This document shows positions 40,303-47,676 of a stretch of DNA of 64,000 bases, in pieces (positions within the stretch are counted from its first letter, which is position 1; each line of letters starts with the position of its first letter). The DNA is from DATEOR01 sp046734455. GTDB lineage: Bacteria > Actinomycetota > Thermoleophilia > Gaiellales > Gaiellaceae. The stretch lies in assembly GCA_046734455.1 (NCBI GenBank), contig JBKPRJ010000020.1:1-64000 (forward strand), in the 5' to 3' direction. A program made the position numbers and the translations under genes. The notes under the pieces were generated by a model. The model was not told the DNA's origin and did no database searches. It was given only the letters and a program-made list of their open reading frames with translations.

Positions 40303-40769
40303 CGCGCGCCCTCCTTGCCGTTCTCGTCGTCGCGCTCGCGGTCGTGGCGCCGGCTGCGGCGAGCGAGCAGAACCCGACGCTTCCCGAGCTCGAGCGCGAG
40401 CTCATCTGCCCGACCTGCCACGAGACCCTCGCGGCCTCGACCTCGCCGATCGCCGAGCGGATGCGCGCGTTCATCCGGGCGCGCATCGCCGCCGGGGATA
40501 CGAAGAGCGAGATCAAGGCGAAGCTCGTCGACCAGTTCGGCGAGAGCGTCCTCGCCGCGCCGCCGAAGAGCGGGTTCAACCTGCTCGCGTGGGTGCTTCC
40601 GCTCGCCGGGATCGTGATCGCGGCCGGGGTCGTCGGGCTGCTCGCCTACCGCTGGAGCCGCGGTCGCAAAGGGGAGGAGGCGGGCGAGCCTTCCACGAAC
40701 GGCCGCTTCAGCCTCGACCCCGAGCTCGAGCGCCGGCTCGACGAAGAGCTCGCCCGCTACGACGCGTAG
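40299..40769 (+). CDS. ccmH: Cytochrome c maturation protein CcmH
   Basis: A 156-residue protein: signal peptide (about 1-21), a short outside domain with the redox motif ELICPTCHETLAAS (Cys-x2-Cys, about 38-41), one membrane helix (about 95-118) and a cytoplasmic tail. CcmH-type proteins present apocytochrome c to the heme lyase. The canonical LRCxxCQ is here ICPTCHE. Its stop TAG is immediately followed by the GTG of ccdA. Confidence 0.9.
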   Translation: MTRALLAVLVVALAVVAPAAASEQNPTLPELERELICPTCHETLAASTSPIAERMRAFIRARIAAGDTKSEIKAKLVDQFGESVLAAPPKSGFNLLAWVLPLAGIVIAAGVVGLLAYRWSRGRKGEEAGEPSTNGRFSLDPELERRLDEELARYDA

Positions 40770-41471
40770 GTGGACGCGAAGATTCCGCTCGCGTTCGTCG
40801 CGGGCCTCCTCTCCTTCGTGACTCCTTGCGTGCTCCCGCTCGTCCCGGGCTACCTCTCGGCGGTCTCCGGGGTGCAGATCGGGGTCGGAGGAAGGAAGGT
40901 CGTTGCCGCGAGCGTGCCGTTCATCGCCGGGTTCACGCTCGTCTTCGTCGCGCTCGGGGCGTTGGCGGGGGCGGCCGGCGGGCTCGTCCACGACCAGCGC
41001 CTCCTGTCCATGATCGCGGGGGTCATCGTCGTCGTCTTCGGCTTCGCGTTCATGGGCCTCCTGCCGTTTCCGTGGCTCGACCAGATGGTTGCCCCGGAGC
41101 TCGTCGAGGGCGCACGCCGGCGCGGATCGCGGGCGCTGCTCGGAGGGGCTTTCGGCGTCTGCGCCGCCCCGTGCATCGGGCCCGTGCTGGCGACGATCCT
41201 TGCGCTCGCGGGCGACGCGTCCACCGCAGCGCAGGGCTCGCTCCTTCTGCTCGTGTACTCCTTCGGCCTCGCGGTTCCGTTCGTCCTCGTCGGGATCGGC
41301 TTCGACCGGGCGATGGGCGCCTCCCGCTGGCTGCGAGACCGCTACGGGGCCGTGCGGTTCGTGAGCGGCGCGCTTCTCGTCGCGCTCGGCCTCCTGCTCT
41401 TCTTCGACCGATTCTGGTGGATCCGCATCGGCTTCAACCGGCTGTTCGAGAAGTTCGGCGTGGACGTCTGA
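40770..41471 (+). CDS. ccdA: Cytochrome c biogenesis protein CcdA
   Basis: A 233-residue DsbD-like membrane protein with six helices. The two redox cysteines appear in FVTPCVLPLVPGY (about 20) and VCAAPCIGPVL (about 135), the standard CcdA pattern. It passes reducing power across the membrane to the TlpA-like protein. A 21-bp segment containing the last codons and stop is tandemly duplicated (41453-41494). Heme-lyase and heme-export genes of the pathway are not in this window. Confidence 0.93.
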   Translation: MDAKIPLAFVAGLLSFVTPCVLPLVPGYLSAVSGVQIGVGGRKVVAASVPFIAGFTLVFVALGALAGAAGGLVHDQRLLSMIAGVIVVVFGFAFMGLLPFPWLDQMVAPELVEGARRRGSRALLGGAFGVCAAPCIGPVLATILALAGDASTAAQGSLLLLVYSFGLAVPFVLVGIGFDRAMGASRWLRDRYGAVRFVSGALLVALGLLLFFDRFWWIRIGFNRLFEKFGVDV

Positions 41472-41494
41472 ACGTTCGGCGTGGACGTCTGAAC
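41453..41494 (+). repeat. Perfect 21-bp tandem duplication across the ccdA stop
   Basis: 41453-41473 and 41474-41494 are identical. The unit starts GTTCGGCGTGGACGTC and ends with TGAAC, so both the last five residues (FGVDV) and the stop codon are repeated in the same phase. Confidence 0.95.
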
Positions 41495-41567
41495 CCCGTG
41501 GCGATCGGATCACCCCGCACCTGATCACCGCGTGCCGCAACGTGCACAGAAGTGCGCCGACTTCCGC

Positions 41568-41588
41568 CTAGTAACAGACTGTCACTAG
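41568..41588. promoter_or_regulatory. Operator-like dyad 1 (one mismatch)
   Basis: Arms CTAGTAACAG and CTGTCACTAG flank a single A; one base pair departs from perfect symmetry. The core AGTAACAG-N-CTGTTACT is shared with the dyad at 41646-41664. The one-base centre rules out a hairpin terminator and suits a dimeric repressor. Confidence 0.5.
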
Positions 41589-41645
41589 CTCCGTTTCTCC
41601 GCCGGAGCAGCATCTTTTGCCGGGAAATTCGTGACGAGAGTGGTC

Positions 41646-41664
41646 AAGTAACAGTCTGTTACTT
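41646..41664. promoter_or_regulatory. Operator-like dyad 2 (perfect)
   Basis: AAGTAACAG-T-CTGTTACTT is a perfect 19-base palindrome, centred 77 bases from the first dyad. It contains the TAA stop of the minus-strand gene at 41659. Such dyads resemble TetR-family operators. Confidence 0.55.
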
Positions 41665-41961
41665 GGCTTCGGGCTCGGCGCTCGGGTCCTTGAGGCAGTC
41701 GGTGAACCAGGTGCGCGCGAGGCTGATCGCCTCGGCGCGCGCTTCGACGCCGCGCACGACCGCTCGCCGCTCGACCTCGTCGAGCCACGCAGTCATCCGC
41801 GCGGCCGCGTCACCGTCCCCCGCGAACTCGTTCCACCGCGACGCCGCCAGTGCGATCGCCATGTTCATCTGCCGCAGACGGACCGGATCGGCGACCTGCT
41901 CGACCCCTTCCCGCTCGAACCAGAGGGCCACTTTCTTCGCGAAGCAGGGGCTCACCGCCAT
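41659..41961 (-). CDS. Hypothetical helical protein
   Basis: A 100-residue, largely alpha-helical soluble protein (starts MAVSPCFAKKVALWFEREG; ends CLKDPSAEPEAK) of no recognised family. The ATG at 41961 lies 8 bases after the -10 box TAGCTT (41975-41970), suggesting a leaderless mRNA. Its stop codon lies inside a perfect palindrome (41646-41664). It is divergent from the degenerate-receiver gene at 42022. Confidence 0.6.
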   Translation of the reverse strand: MAVSPCFAKKVALWFEREGVEQVADPVRLRQMNMAIALAASRWNEFAGDGDAAARMTAWLDEVERRAVVRGVEARAEAISLARTWFTDCLKDPSAEPEAK

Positions 41962-41969
41962 GCGCGAGA

Positions 41970-41975
41970 AAGCTA
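41970..41975 (-). promoter_or_regulatory. -10 box for the 41659-41961 gene
   Basis: TAGCTT on the minus strand ends 8 bases before the ATG at 41961. Its divergent counterpart for the 42022 gene is 33 bases away. Confidence 0.45.
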
Positions 41976-42008
41976 GCAAAGCCCCTGTTTTCTGCCCTCT
42001 TGGGGTGG

Positions 42009-42014
42009 TACGCT
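42009..42014 (+). promoter_or_regulatory. -10 box for the 42022 gene
   Basis: TACGCT ends 7 bases before the GTG at 42022, again a leaderless arrangement. Confidence 0.45.
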
Positions 42015-42021
42015 CCCGCCC

Positions 42022-42330
42022 GTGGCGACGATCCTGCTGGCGGGGGTCGATCTTTTCTTTCGAGGAAAACTGGACGCGCTCTTGGGCGCGTCCCACAAGC
42101 TGATCACGACGGACAGCGTGGACGCGCCCGACATGGTCATCTGCGACCTCGCGCGCATCGACCCGTACGAGGTCGCGGACTCCTGGCCGGACATTCCGAT
42201 CCTCGGCTACACCAACCACACGGACACCGCCGGCCTCCGCGCGGCGCATGAAGCGGGCCTCGACCAGGTCGTCGCGCGGTCCGCGCTGGCCGAGCGCGCG
42301 CCGCAGCTCGTCGACGAGTTGGTTACCTGA
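42022..42330 (+). CDS. Degenerate receiver-like small protein
   Basis: A 102-residue protein whose strand/helix pattern resembles a response-regulator receiver: ATILLAGVDLFFRGKL, then DMVICDLARIDPYEV (Asp at the phosphoacceptor position), then IPILGYTNHTD. The acidic pair after strand 1 and the invariant Lys after strand 5 are missing (VVARSAL), so normal phosphotransfer is unlikely. It may act as a stand-alone adaptor. The GTG start follows TACGCT by 7 bases. Confidence 0.6.
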   Translation: MATILLAGVDLFFRGKLDALLGASHKLITTDSVDAPDMVICDLARIDPYEVADSWPDIPILGYTNHTDTAGLRAAHEAGLDQVVARSALAERAPQLVDELVT

Positions 42331-42352
42331 GAAGACCGCCGCGACGGACCTC

Positions 42353-42358
42353 TAGACT
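42353..42358 (+). promoter_or_regulatory. -10 box for the ferredoxin gene
   Basis: TAGACT ends 8 bases before the ATG at 42367. Confidence 0.45.
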
Positions 42359-42366
42359 GCGCGGCA

Positions 42367-42678
42367 ATGACGTACATCATCGCCGAGCCCTGCATCGACA
42401 TCAAAGACCTCTCCTGCGTGGACGTGTGTCCGGTGGACTGCATCCACGTGTTCGACCGCATCCTCATCATCGACCCCGAGGAGTGCATCGACTGCGGCGC
42501 CTGCGAGCCGGAGTGCCCGGTCGAAGCGATCTTTCCGGAGGACGCGCTCCCTGAGAAATGGGAGCCGTTCGTGAAGATCAACTACGCCTACGGCGACGGA
42601 GCGGACGTGATCAACCAGCTCGTGAACGAGTACGCCACCGAGCACGACGTCCAGAATCCGCCGCTCGACGAGCGATAG
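42367..42678 (+). CDS. fdxA: Seven-iron ferredoxin
   Basis: A 103-residue electron carrier. Cysteines fall at 9, 17, 21, 25, 40, 43, 46 and 50, the same spacing (shifted by one) as Azotobacter ferredoxin I. This predicts a 3Fe-4S cluster on 9/17/50 and a 4Fe-4S cluster on 21/40/43/46, with Cys25 free. The C-terminal extension of about 45 residues is usual in actinobacterial FdxA. The stop TAG forms an ATAG with the presumed start of the next gene. Confidence 0.95.
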   Translation: MTYIIAEPCIDIKDLSCVDVCPVDCIHVFDRILIIDPEECIDCGACEPECPVEAIFPEDALPEKWEPFVKINYAYGDGADVINQLVNEYATEHDVQNPPLDER

Positions 42679-43277
42679 CTCAGCTCGAAGAGCTCGCGCC
42701 GGGCCTCTGGCGCTGGGAGGCGCCGCATCCGGAATGGGTTCCGGTCGCTTCGGCCGACAGCCCGGCCGACTGGCCCGAGCTCGTCGGGTCGGCCGCCTAC
42801 CGGGCTCCGGACGCCTTCGTCCTCATCGACCCGCTCGTGCCCGAGGAGCTCTGGACCCCGCTGGAGGAGCGCGTGAGGGCGCACAGCCGACCGGTTCGGG
42901 TGCTGACGACGATCGGCTTCCACCGCCGGAGCCGCGACGAGGTCGTCCGCCGCTTCGACGCGACGACGTCGCGCGCGAAGGCGTCGCTGCCAAAAGGCGT
43001 CGAGACGGTCACGATCCGCCGGGCGGGGGAGACGATGGTATGGCTGCCCGGCCCGCGCGCGCTCGTGCCCGGCGACCGGCTCCTGGGCGACGACGTCGGC
43101 GGCGTGCGCATGTGCCCACCCGGATGGCTGCGGTACCTGGAGCCCGGCCTCACGTACGACGAGCTGCGCGAGGCGCTTCGGCCGCTGCTCGATCTTCCGA
43201 TCGAGATGGTGCTCGTCTCGCACGGCGAGCCGGTGCTCCGCGACGGCCGAGCCGCCGTCGAGCGTGCGCTCAGCTGA
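42675..43277 (+). CDS. Metallo-beta-lactamase-fold-like protein lacking the metal motif, apparent AUA start
   Basis: About 200 residues with the outline of an MBL-fold protein: LAPGLWRWEAPHPEW at the start, VLIDPLVPEELW for the second strand pair, and a C-terminal IEMVLVSHGEPVL. The HxHxDH metal motif is replaced by FHRRSRDE, so a normal dinuclear zinc site is not possible. The family-like sequence begins right after the ferredoxin stop. Only an ATA (42675), in an ATAG overlap, is available there; the nearest canonical start is an ATG at 42558, which would read 39 unlikely residues from within the ferredoxin gene. Confidence 0.65.
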   Translation: MAQLEELAPGLWRWEAPHPEWVPVASADSPADWPELVGSAAYRAPDAFVLIDPLVPEELWTPLEERVRAHSRPVRVLTTIGFHRRSRDEVVRRFDATTSRAKASLPKGVETVTIRRAGETMVWLPGPRALVPGDRLLGDDVGGVRMCPPGWLRYLEPGLTYDELREALRPLLDLPIEMVLVSHGEPVLRDGRAAVERALS

Positions 43278-44049
43278 GGTCGGCGAGGAAGTCCAAGACA
43301 GCTTTCCGCCAGGCCGCAGGCGCATCGAGGTGGACGTCGTGCCCGCCCGGCACGGTGACGACCTCCGCCTCTCGCACCGTCTTCGCCATCTCGCCTGCTT
43401 CCCGCTCGCTGAGCTCGCCCTCCTCGCCGCGGATGACGAGTGTCGGCGCCCCTACCCGGCGCCAGTCGTCCCAGCGGGCGTCTGCGGCTGCCCTGAGTGC
43501 CTGCACCATGACGTCCACATCGAAAGCCGGTCGCAGGCCGTCCAGGTTCCGAGCCCACGCGCGGGCTCGCGCAGTGTCGCCTCCGAAGAACTCCTGCGCG
43601 GCTTCGATCGACGTGAATTCAGCCGGCCACGCTGAGAGCATGCGTCCGATCTCCTCGGCCGTGCCCGGTGCTTCGCTCGTCGGCGATGCCTCCGCAACGA
43701 CCAGCCCGCGTGCGAGATCGGGCCGCTCAGCGGCCACGAGGAAGGCCGTGTGCCCGCCGAGCGACTGGCCGATCAACACGACAGGCGCCAGACCGAGCTG
43801 CTCGATCACGGCAACCGCGTCTGCCACGAATGCAGCGGGCGAAACGTCCGCCGGCCGGCGCTCGCTACGCCCGTGCCCGCGCTGGTCGAGCGCGACGACC
43901 CGGTGCGTCCCGGTGAGCCAGGCCGCCGTGTCATCCCACTCGCGCGCGGTGCCGGCGAGCCCGTGCAACAGGAGGACCGCGAGCCCTTCGCCCCCGAAGT
44001 CCAGCGCCTCGAGCCGGACACCTCGCCCCGTGACAGGCACCCAGCTCAC
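43270..44049 (-). CDS. Alpha/beta hydrolase
   Basis: A 259-residue serine hydrolase. The nucleophile elbow is GQSLGG, the oxyanion-hole motif is LLLHGLAGTAREW, the acid lies in the late strand region (LVIRGEEGELSE), and the catalytic His is in PGGHDVHLD. ALDQRGHGRSE is also typical. The substrate is unknown. GTG 44049 overlaps the MFS gene stop by 4 bases; the stop overlaps the convergent MBL-like gene by 8 bases in the palindrome TCAGCTGA. Confidence 0.87.
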   Translation of the reverse strand: MSWVPVTGRGVRLEALDFGGEGLAVLLLHGLAGTAREWDDTAAWLTGTHRVVALDQRGHGRSERRPADVSPAAFVADAVAVIEQLGLAPVVLIGQSLGGHTAFLVAAERPDLARGLVVAEASPTSEAPGTAEEIGRMLSAWPAEFTSIEAAQEFFGGDTARARAWARNLDGLRPAFDVDVMVQALRAAADARWDDWRRVGAPTLVIRGEEGELSEREAGEMAKTVREAEVVTVPGGHDVHLDAPAAWRKAVLDFLADLS

Positions 44050-45287
44050 GCAGGCGTGAGGCGGAGCTCGTGCGGCAGCCGGCTCTCCAGTGCGAGCGCG
44101 CCCACACCGGCGGCGAGGCAGGCCATCGCGGCCAGCGGCCAGAGCGCGAGGGGCTCGGCGGCGAGGATGAAGCCGCCGATCGCCGGGCCGAGCAGAAAGC
44201 CGACGTCCCACGAGTTCGTCGAGACCGCCATGTAGCGGCCTCGGAGCGGCGGCGGCGCGAGATCGGCGACGAGCGCGCCTTGCACCGGGCCCTGGAAGCA
44301 CTCCCCGAGCCCGAAGAGGATGACGGCGAACGAGAACACGGCGACCGCGGCGGCGGCCTCGAACGCCGCTCCGCCGACGAAGACGAAGATCCACGAGATC
44401 GCCCAGAGGACGCACATCGCCGCGAGCGAGCGCATGCGGCTTCTGCCTTCGAGCAGCTTCGCGACCGGCAGCTGTGCGAGGGCGACGATCACGGTGTTGA
44501 GGAAGAAGAGAAGCCCGATCTCCCGCTCGGTGACGCCCGCCTCGTTCTTCGCGAAGACGGGCAGCAGTTCGATCTGGGCGTAGCCCGCGGTGACGAAGAC
44601 GACGTTCAGGCCGACGACACCGAGGAAGACCTGGTTGCGGAGGACCTCGAGGTAGCCGCCGTGCGGCGCGGTCGGGTCGGCCACCGCGATCTCCGGGTCC
44701 GGCACGAAGAAGAGCATCCCGATGAAGAGGAAGAACGTGAGCGCGTTGACGACGAAGAGGACGGTGAAGCTCGACGCGTCCGCCGTGGTGGCGATGAGCC
44801 CGCCGAGGAGGCCGCCGAGCCCGATCCCGAGGTTGCGCGTGACCCGCTGCAAGGCGAACGCGCCGTGGCGGCGGACCTGCGGCGCGAGCCCGGCGAGGAG
44901 CGAGGACTGGCTCGGCCAGAATCCGGCGTTCCCGATTCCGGCGATGATCGCGGCGAGCACGGCGTGCCAGGGCTGGCGAACGAGCGGGAAGCTCCCCCAG
45001 CCGACGGCCTGGAGGGTGAGCGCGCCCGCGAGGGTGAGCCGGCCGCCGATCTTGTCGACGATGACGCCGATTGCAGGCCCGCACACGATTCCGGCAGCGC
45101 CCGAGGCGGCGACGATGAGACCCGAGATCCCGAGCGAGAAGCCGCGCACGTTGTGGAGGTAGATGACGACGAACGGGTACGCCATGCCCGTTCCGACGGC
45201 GTTCATGAGCCCGCCGGTGTTGAGAATCCAGACCGAGCGAGGCAGCCTCGGGTCGAGGCTCCGGAGGTAGACCCCGATGCGCCTCAA
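44046..45287 (-). CDS. MFS transporter
   Basis: A 413-residue permease with about 12 membrane helices. The loop 2-3 signature is recognisable as GVIVDKIGGRLTL, and the second half carries a matching LLEGRSRMRSL loop. It is probably a drug or metabolite exporter. The start is TTG at 45287, forming a TTGA overlap with the dehydrogenase stop. It is the middle gene of a dehydrogenase-MFS-hydrolase operon. Confidence 0.85.
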   Translation of the reverse strand: MRRIGVYLRSLDPRLPRSVWILNTGGLMNAVGTGMAYPFVVIYLHNVRGFSLGISGLIVAASGAAGIVCGPAIGVIVDKIGGRLTLAGALTLQAVGWGSFPLVRQPWHAVLAAIIAGIGNAGFWPSQSSLLAGLAPQVRRHGAFALQRVTRNLGIGLGGLLGGLIATTADASSFTVLFVVNALTFFLFIGMLFFVPDPEIAVADPTAPHGGYLEVLRNQVFLGVVGLNVVFVTAGYAQIELLPVFAKNEAGVTEREIGLLFFLNTVIVALAQLPVAKLLEGRSRMRSLAAMCVLWAISWIFVFVGGAAFEAAAAVAVFSFAVILFGLGECFQGPVQGALVADLAPPPLRGRYMAVSTNSWDVGFLLGPAIGGFILAAEPLALWPLAAMACLAAGVGALALESRLPHELRLTPA

Positions 45288-46366
45288 ACGTTGCCCAGAG
45301 AGGCCCAGACTTCGAGCTTGGAGCGAACCCGCGCGATGACGTCGTCGGTGAACTCGGTCGTCGAGGCATGCCCGCCGAGATCGGCGGTCCTGGTACCCGA
45401 GGAGACCGCCTCGAGCGCCGCCTCCCGTATCGCCCGGCCGGCGGCGCGCGCCTCGTCGTCGTCGATGTGCGACAGAAGCGCGGCCGTGGCGAGGATCATG
45501 GCCATCGGGTTCGCCACGTTCTTCCCCTGCAGCGCGGGCGCCGTGCCGTGCGCGGCCTCCGCCATGAGCGCGCGCGGCGTGTAGTCCTCGTTGAACGCGA
45601 CGAGGAGCGACTCCGAGCCTGCGATCGAGCCGAAGAGGGGGAGGACGAGGTCGGACAGGATGTCTCCGTCGCGATTCAGCGCAGGGATGACGAGCGCCTC
45701 GCCGGCGGAGCCGATGAGGAGCGCGAACGTCGCATCGATCAGCTGCGGTTCGTACGGCACCTCGGGATGCCGTTCCGCGGCCGCGTCCATCTCCTCCTTG
45801 AGCATGCCTTCGTAGATCGGGCTGACCGTGTACTTCGGGCCGCCGAAGACCTTGGCCTTCGTGCGCTCGGCGTGGCGAAACGAGAACTCCGCGACCGCGT
45901 GGCAGATCCGCCGCTCGATTCGCTCGGTGCGAAACGCCACCTCGCCTTCGCCTTCGCCCTCGCGCCACTCCTTCGCACCGTAGGCATCGCCGACGGCCAT
46001 GCGCACGACGGAGATGGGATAGAACGCGCCGCCGATCGGCACGACACCGGGGATGCGCCGCCCGGTCCGCACGATCACGTGCCCGCCGATCTCCTCCCGG
46101 AGGATGCGGTTGGGGCTGCCCACGTCGTCCTTCCCTTCGGGCGTGACGGTAGCCGCTTTCAGGCCGAGCCCGTGCTCGCGGATCGCAGCCGCGGCCTCCT
46201 CGACGACCTGGTTCGAGGTGCGCCTTCGCGCCTCGAGGGAAAGGTCGAAGCGTGGAAGCTCGAGCTCGAATCCGATCGCGTCGGGAGAGAGGACGCGCAC
46301 TGCCTCCTCGAGCAGCTCCTGCCCGGTCTCGTCGCCTTCGAGGATGGCGATCGTGCGCGTGTCCAC
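45284..46366 (-). CDS. Isocitrate/isopropylmalate dehydrogenase family enzyme
   Basis: A 360-residue beta-decarboxylating dehydrogenase. AILEGDETGQEL begins the fold, SPNRILREEIGGHVIVRTG supplies the phosphorylation-loop Ser/Asn and substrate arginines, and AEAAHGTAPALQGKNVANP binds the cofactor adenosine. The Ser-x-Asn and Arg pattern favours isocitrate or a related malate over isopropylmalate, but homologues using tartrate exist. GTG start with TAGACT 7 bases upstream. First gene of a three-gene operon. Confidence 0.85.
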   Translation of the reverse strand: MDTRTIAILEGDETGQELLEEAVRVLSPDAIGFELELPRFDLSLEARRRTSNQVVEEAAAAIREHGLGLKAATVTPEGKDDVGSPNRILREEIGGHVIVRTGRRIPGVVPIGGAFYPISVVRMAVGDAYGAKEWREGEGEGEVAFRTERIERRICHAVAEFSFRHAERTKAKVFGGPKYTVSPIYEGMLKEEMDAAAERHPEVPYEPQLIDATFALLIGSAGEALVIPALNRDGDILSDLVLPLFGSIAGSESLLVAFNEDYTPRALMAEAAHGTAPALQGKNVANPMAMILATAALLSHIDDDEARAAGRAIREAALEAVSSGTRTADLGGHASTTEFTDDVIARVRSKLEVWASLGNV

Positions 46367-46373
46367 GGCGCCG

Positions 46374-46379
46374 AGTCTA
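46374..46379 (-). promoter_or_regulatory. -10 box for the dehydrogenase-MFS-hydrolase operon
   Basis: TAGACT on the minus strand ends 7 bases before the GTG at 46366. Confidence 0.5.
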
Positions 46380-46401
46380 GTGACTGCAGACCTGCGCAGA
46401 A

Positions 46402-47676
46402 TTGTTTCGACTTGGTAAGCTCGCCGCGCTCAAGCGAGGAAGGGAGCCTCCAGTAGCGGGAGTCACTTTCGAACGGGTGGCGAAGGTGTATCCGGACGGC
46501 ACACGTGCCGTCTCGGACATGAGCCTGGAGATCGAGGACGGCGAGTTCATGGTGCTCGTCGGTCCCTCGGGGTGCGGGAAGACCACCGCGCTGCGCATGG
46601 TCGCGGGGCTGGAGGAGATCAGCGAAGGCGTCCTCCGAATCGGCGACCGCGTGGTCAACCACACGCCCTCGCGGGATCGCGACATCGCGATGGTGTTCCA
46701 GAGTTACGCGCTCTACCCGCACCTCAGCGTGTACGACAACATCGCGTTCGGCCTCAAGCTCCGGAAGGAGAAGAAGCCCGAGATCGACACGCGTGTCAAA
46801 GAGGCCGCGCGGATTCTCGGCCTCGAGCCGTTCCTGAAGCGGAAGCCGCGCGCGCTCTCCGGCGGCCAGCGCCAGCGCGTCGCCATGGGCCGCGCGATCG
46901 TCCGCCGCCCACAGGCCTTCCTCATGGACGAGCCGCTCTCGAACCTCGACGCGAAGCTCCGCGTCCAGACGCGCGCGGAGATCGCGCGCATCCAGGACGA
47001 CCTGGGCGTCACGACGATCTATGTCACCCACGACCAGATAGAGGCGATGACGATGGGTGACCGCGTCGCGGTCATGCGCAAGGGCGAGCTGCAACAGGTC
47101 GCGGCTCCGCAGGAGCTCTACGACAACCCCGTCAACCTCTTCGTGGGCGGTTTCATCGGCAGTCCGGCGATGAACCTGGTCGAGACGACCCTCGAGGGCA
47201 CGGACGGCACGTTGCACGCGGTCATCGGCGACGAGCGCATCGCGCTCAGCTCCGAGCTCCTCGACAAGCGGCCGGCGCTCAGGGCATTCGAAGGCCGTGA
47301 CGTCGTCCTCGGCATCCGGCCGGAGGATCTCGAAGACGCAGCGATCAAGACCGACGCTCCGGCCGACCACCGTCTCAAGGGGAAGGTCGAGCTCACCGAG
47401 GCGCTGGGCTCCGAGATCATGGCGCACATCGAAGTCGGCGCACGCCCTGCGCTGACCGACGAAGTGCGCGAGCTCGCCGAGGAAGCCGGGGACGAGCGGG
47501 CGGCCGCCGAGTCCGAGGAGGCCGCGCACACCACGATGGTCGGGCGCTTCAGCCCTCGTTCGCAGGTTAAAGAAGGGGACACGGTGGAAATCGCCGTGGA
47601 CACCAGCTCACTGCATTTCTTCGATCCCGAATCAGGACTCGGGATCTACGACAACGACCAAGCGAAGGGAGCGTGA
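46402..47676 (+). CDS. Carbohydrate ABC transporter ATPase (UgpC/MsmK type)
   Basis: An MalK-like ATPase. Walker A VGPSGCGKTT, Q-loop VFQSYALYPHL, signature LSGGQRQRVAMGRA, Walker B AFLMDEPLSNLD and the H-loop YVTHDQ are intact. A C-terminal OB-type regulatory domain follows (about 250-424) with an acidic insert (EELAEEAGDERAAAESEEA-like). TTG 46402 is the only canonical start before the fold. However, AGGAAGGGAG (46437-46446) sits at ideal distance from GTA 46453, which would give the usual MAGVTFE N-terminus (407 residues). It powers the importer encoded downstream and may serve other sugar permeases. Confidence 0.93.
   Translation: MFRLGKLAALKRGREPPVAGVTFERVAKVYPDGTRAVSDMSLEIEDGEFMVLVGPSGCGKTTALRMVAGLEEISEGVLRIGDRVVNHTPSRDRDIAMVFQSYALYPHLSVYDNIAFGLKLRKEKKPEIDTRVKEAARILGLEPFLKRKPRALSGGQRQRVAMGRAIVRRPQAFLMDEPLSNLDAKLRVQTRAEIARIQDDLGVTTIYVTHDQIEAMTMGDRVAVMRKGELQQVAAPQELYDNPVNLFVGGFIGSPAMNLVETTLEGTDGTLHAVIGDERIALSSELLDKRPALRAFEGRDVVLGIRPEDLEDAAIKTDAPADHRLKGKVELTEALGSEIMAHIEVGARPALTDEVRELAEEAGDERAAAESEEAAHTTMVGRFSPRSQVKEGDTVEIAVDTSSLHFFDPESGLGIYDNDQAKGA

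Noticed and set aside
41568..41664. The two dyads as a hairpin terminator for convergent ccdA and the 41659 gene
   Set aside because: Each palindrome has a one-base centre, which cannot form a stable hairpin loop, and no T tract follows.
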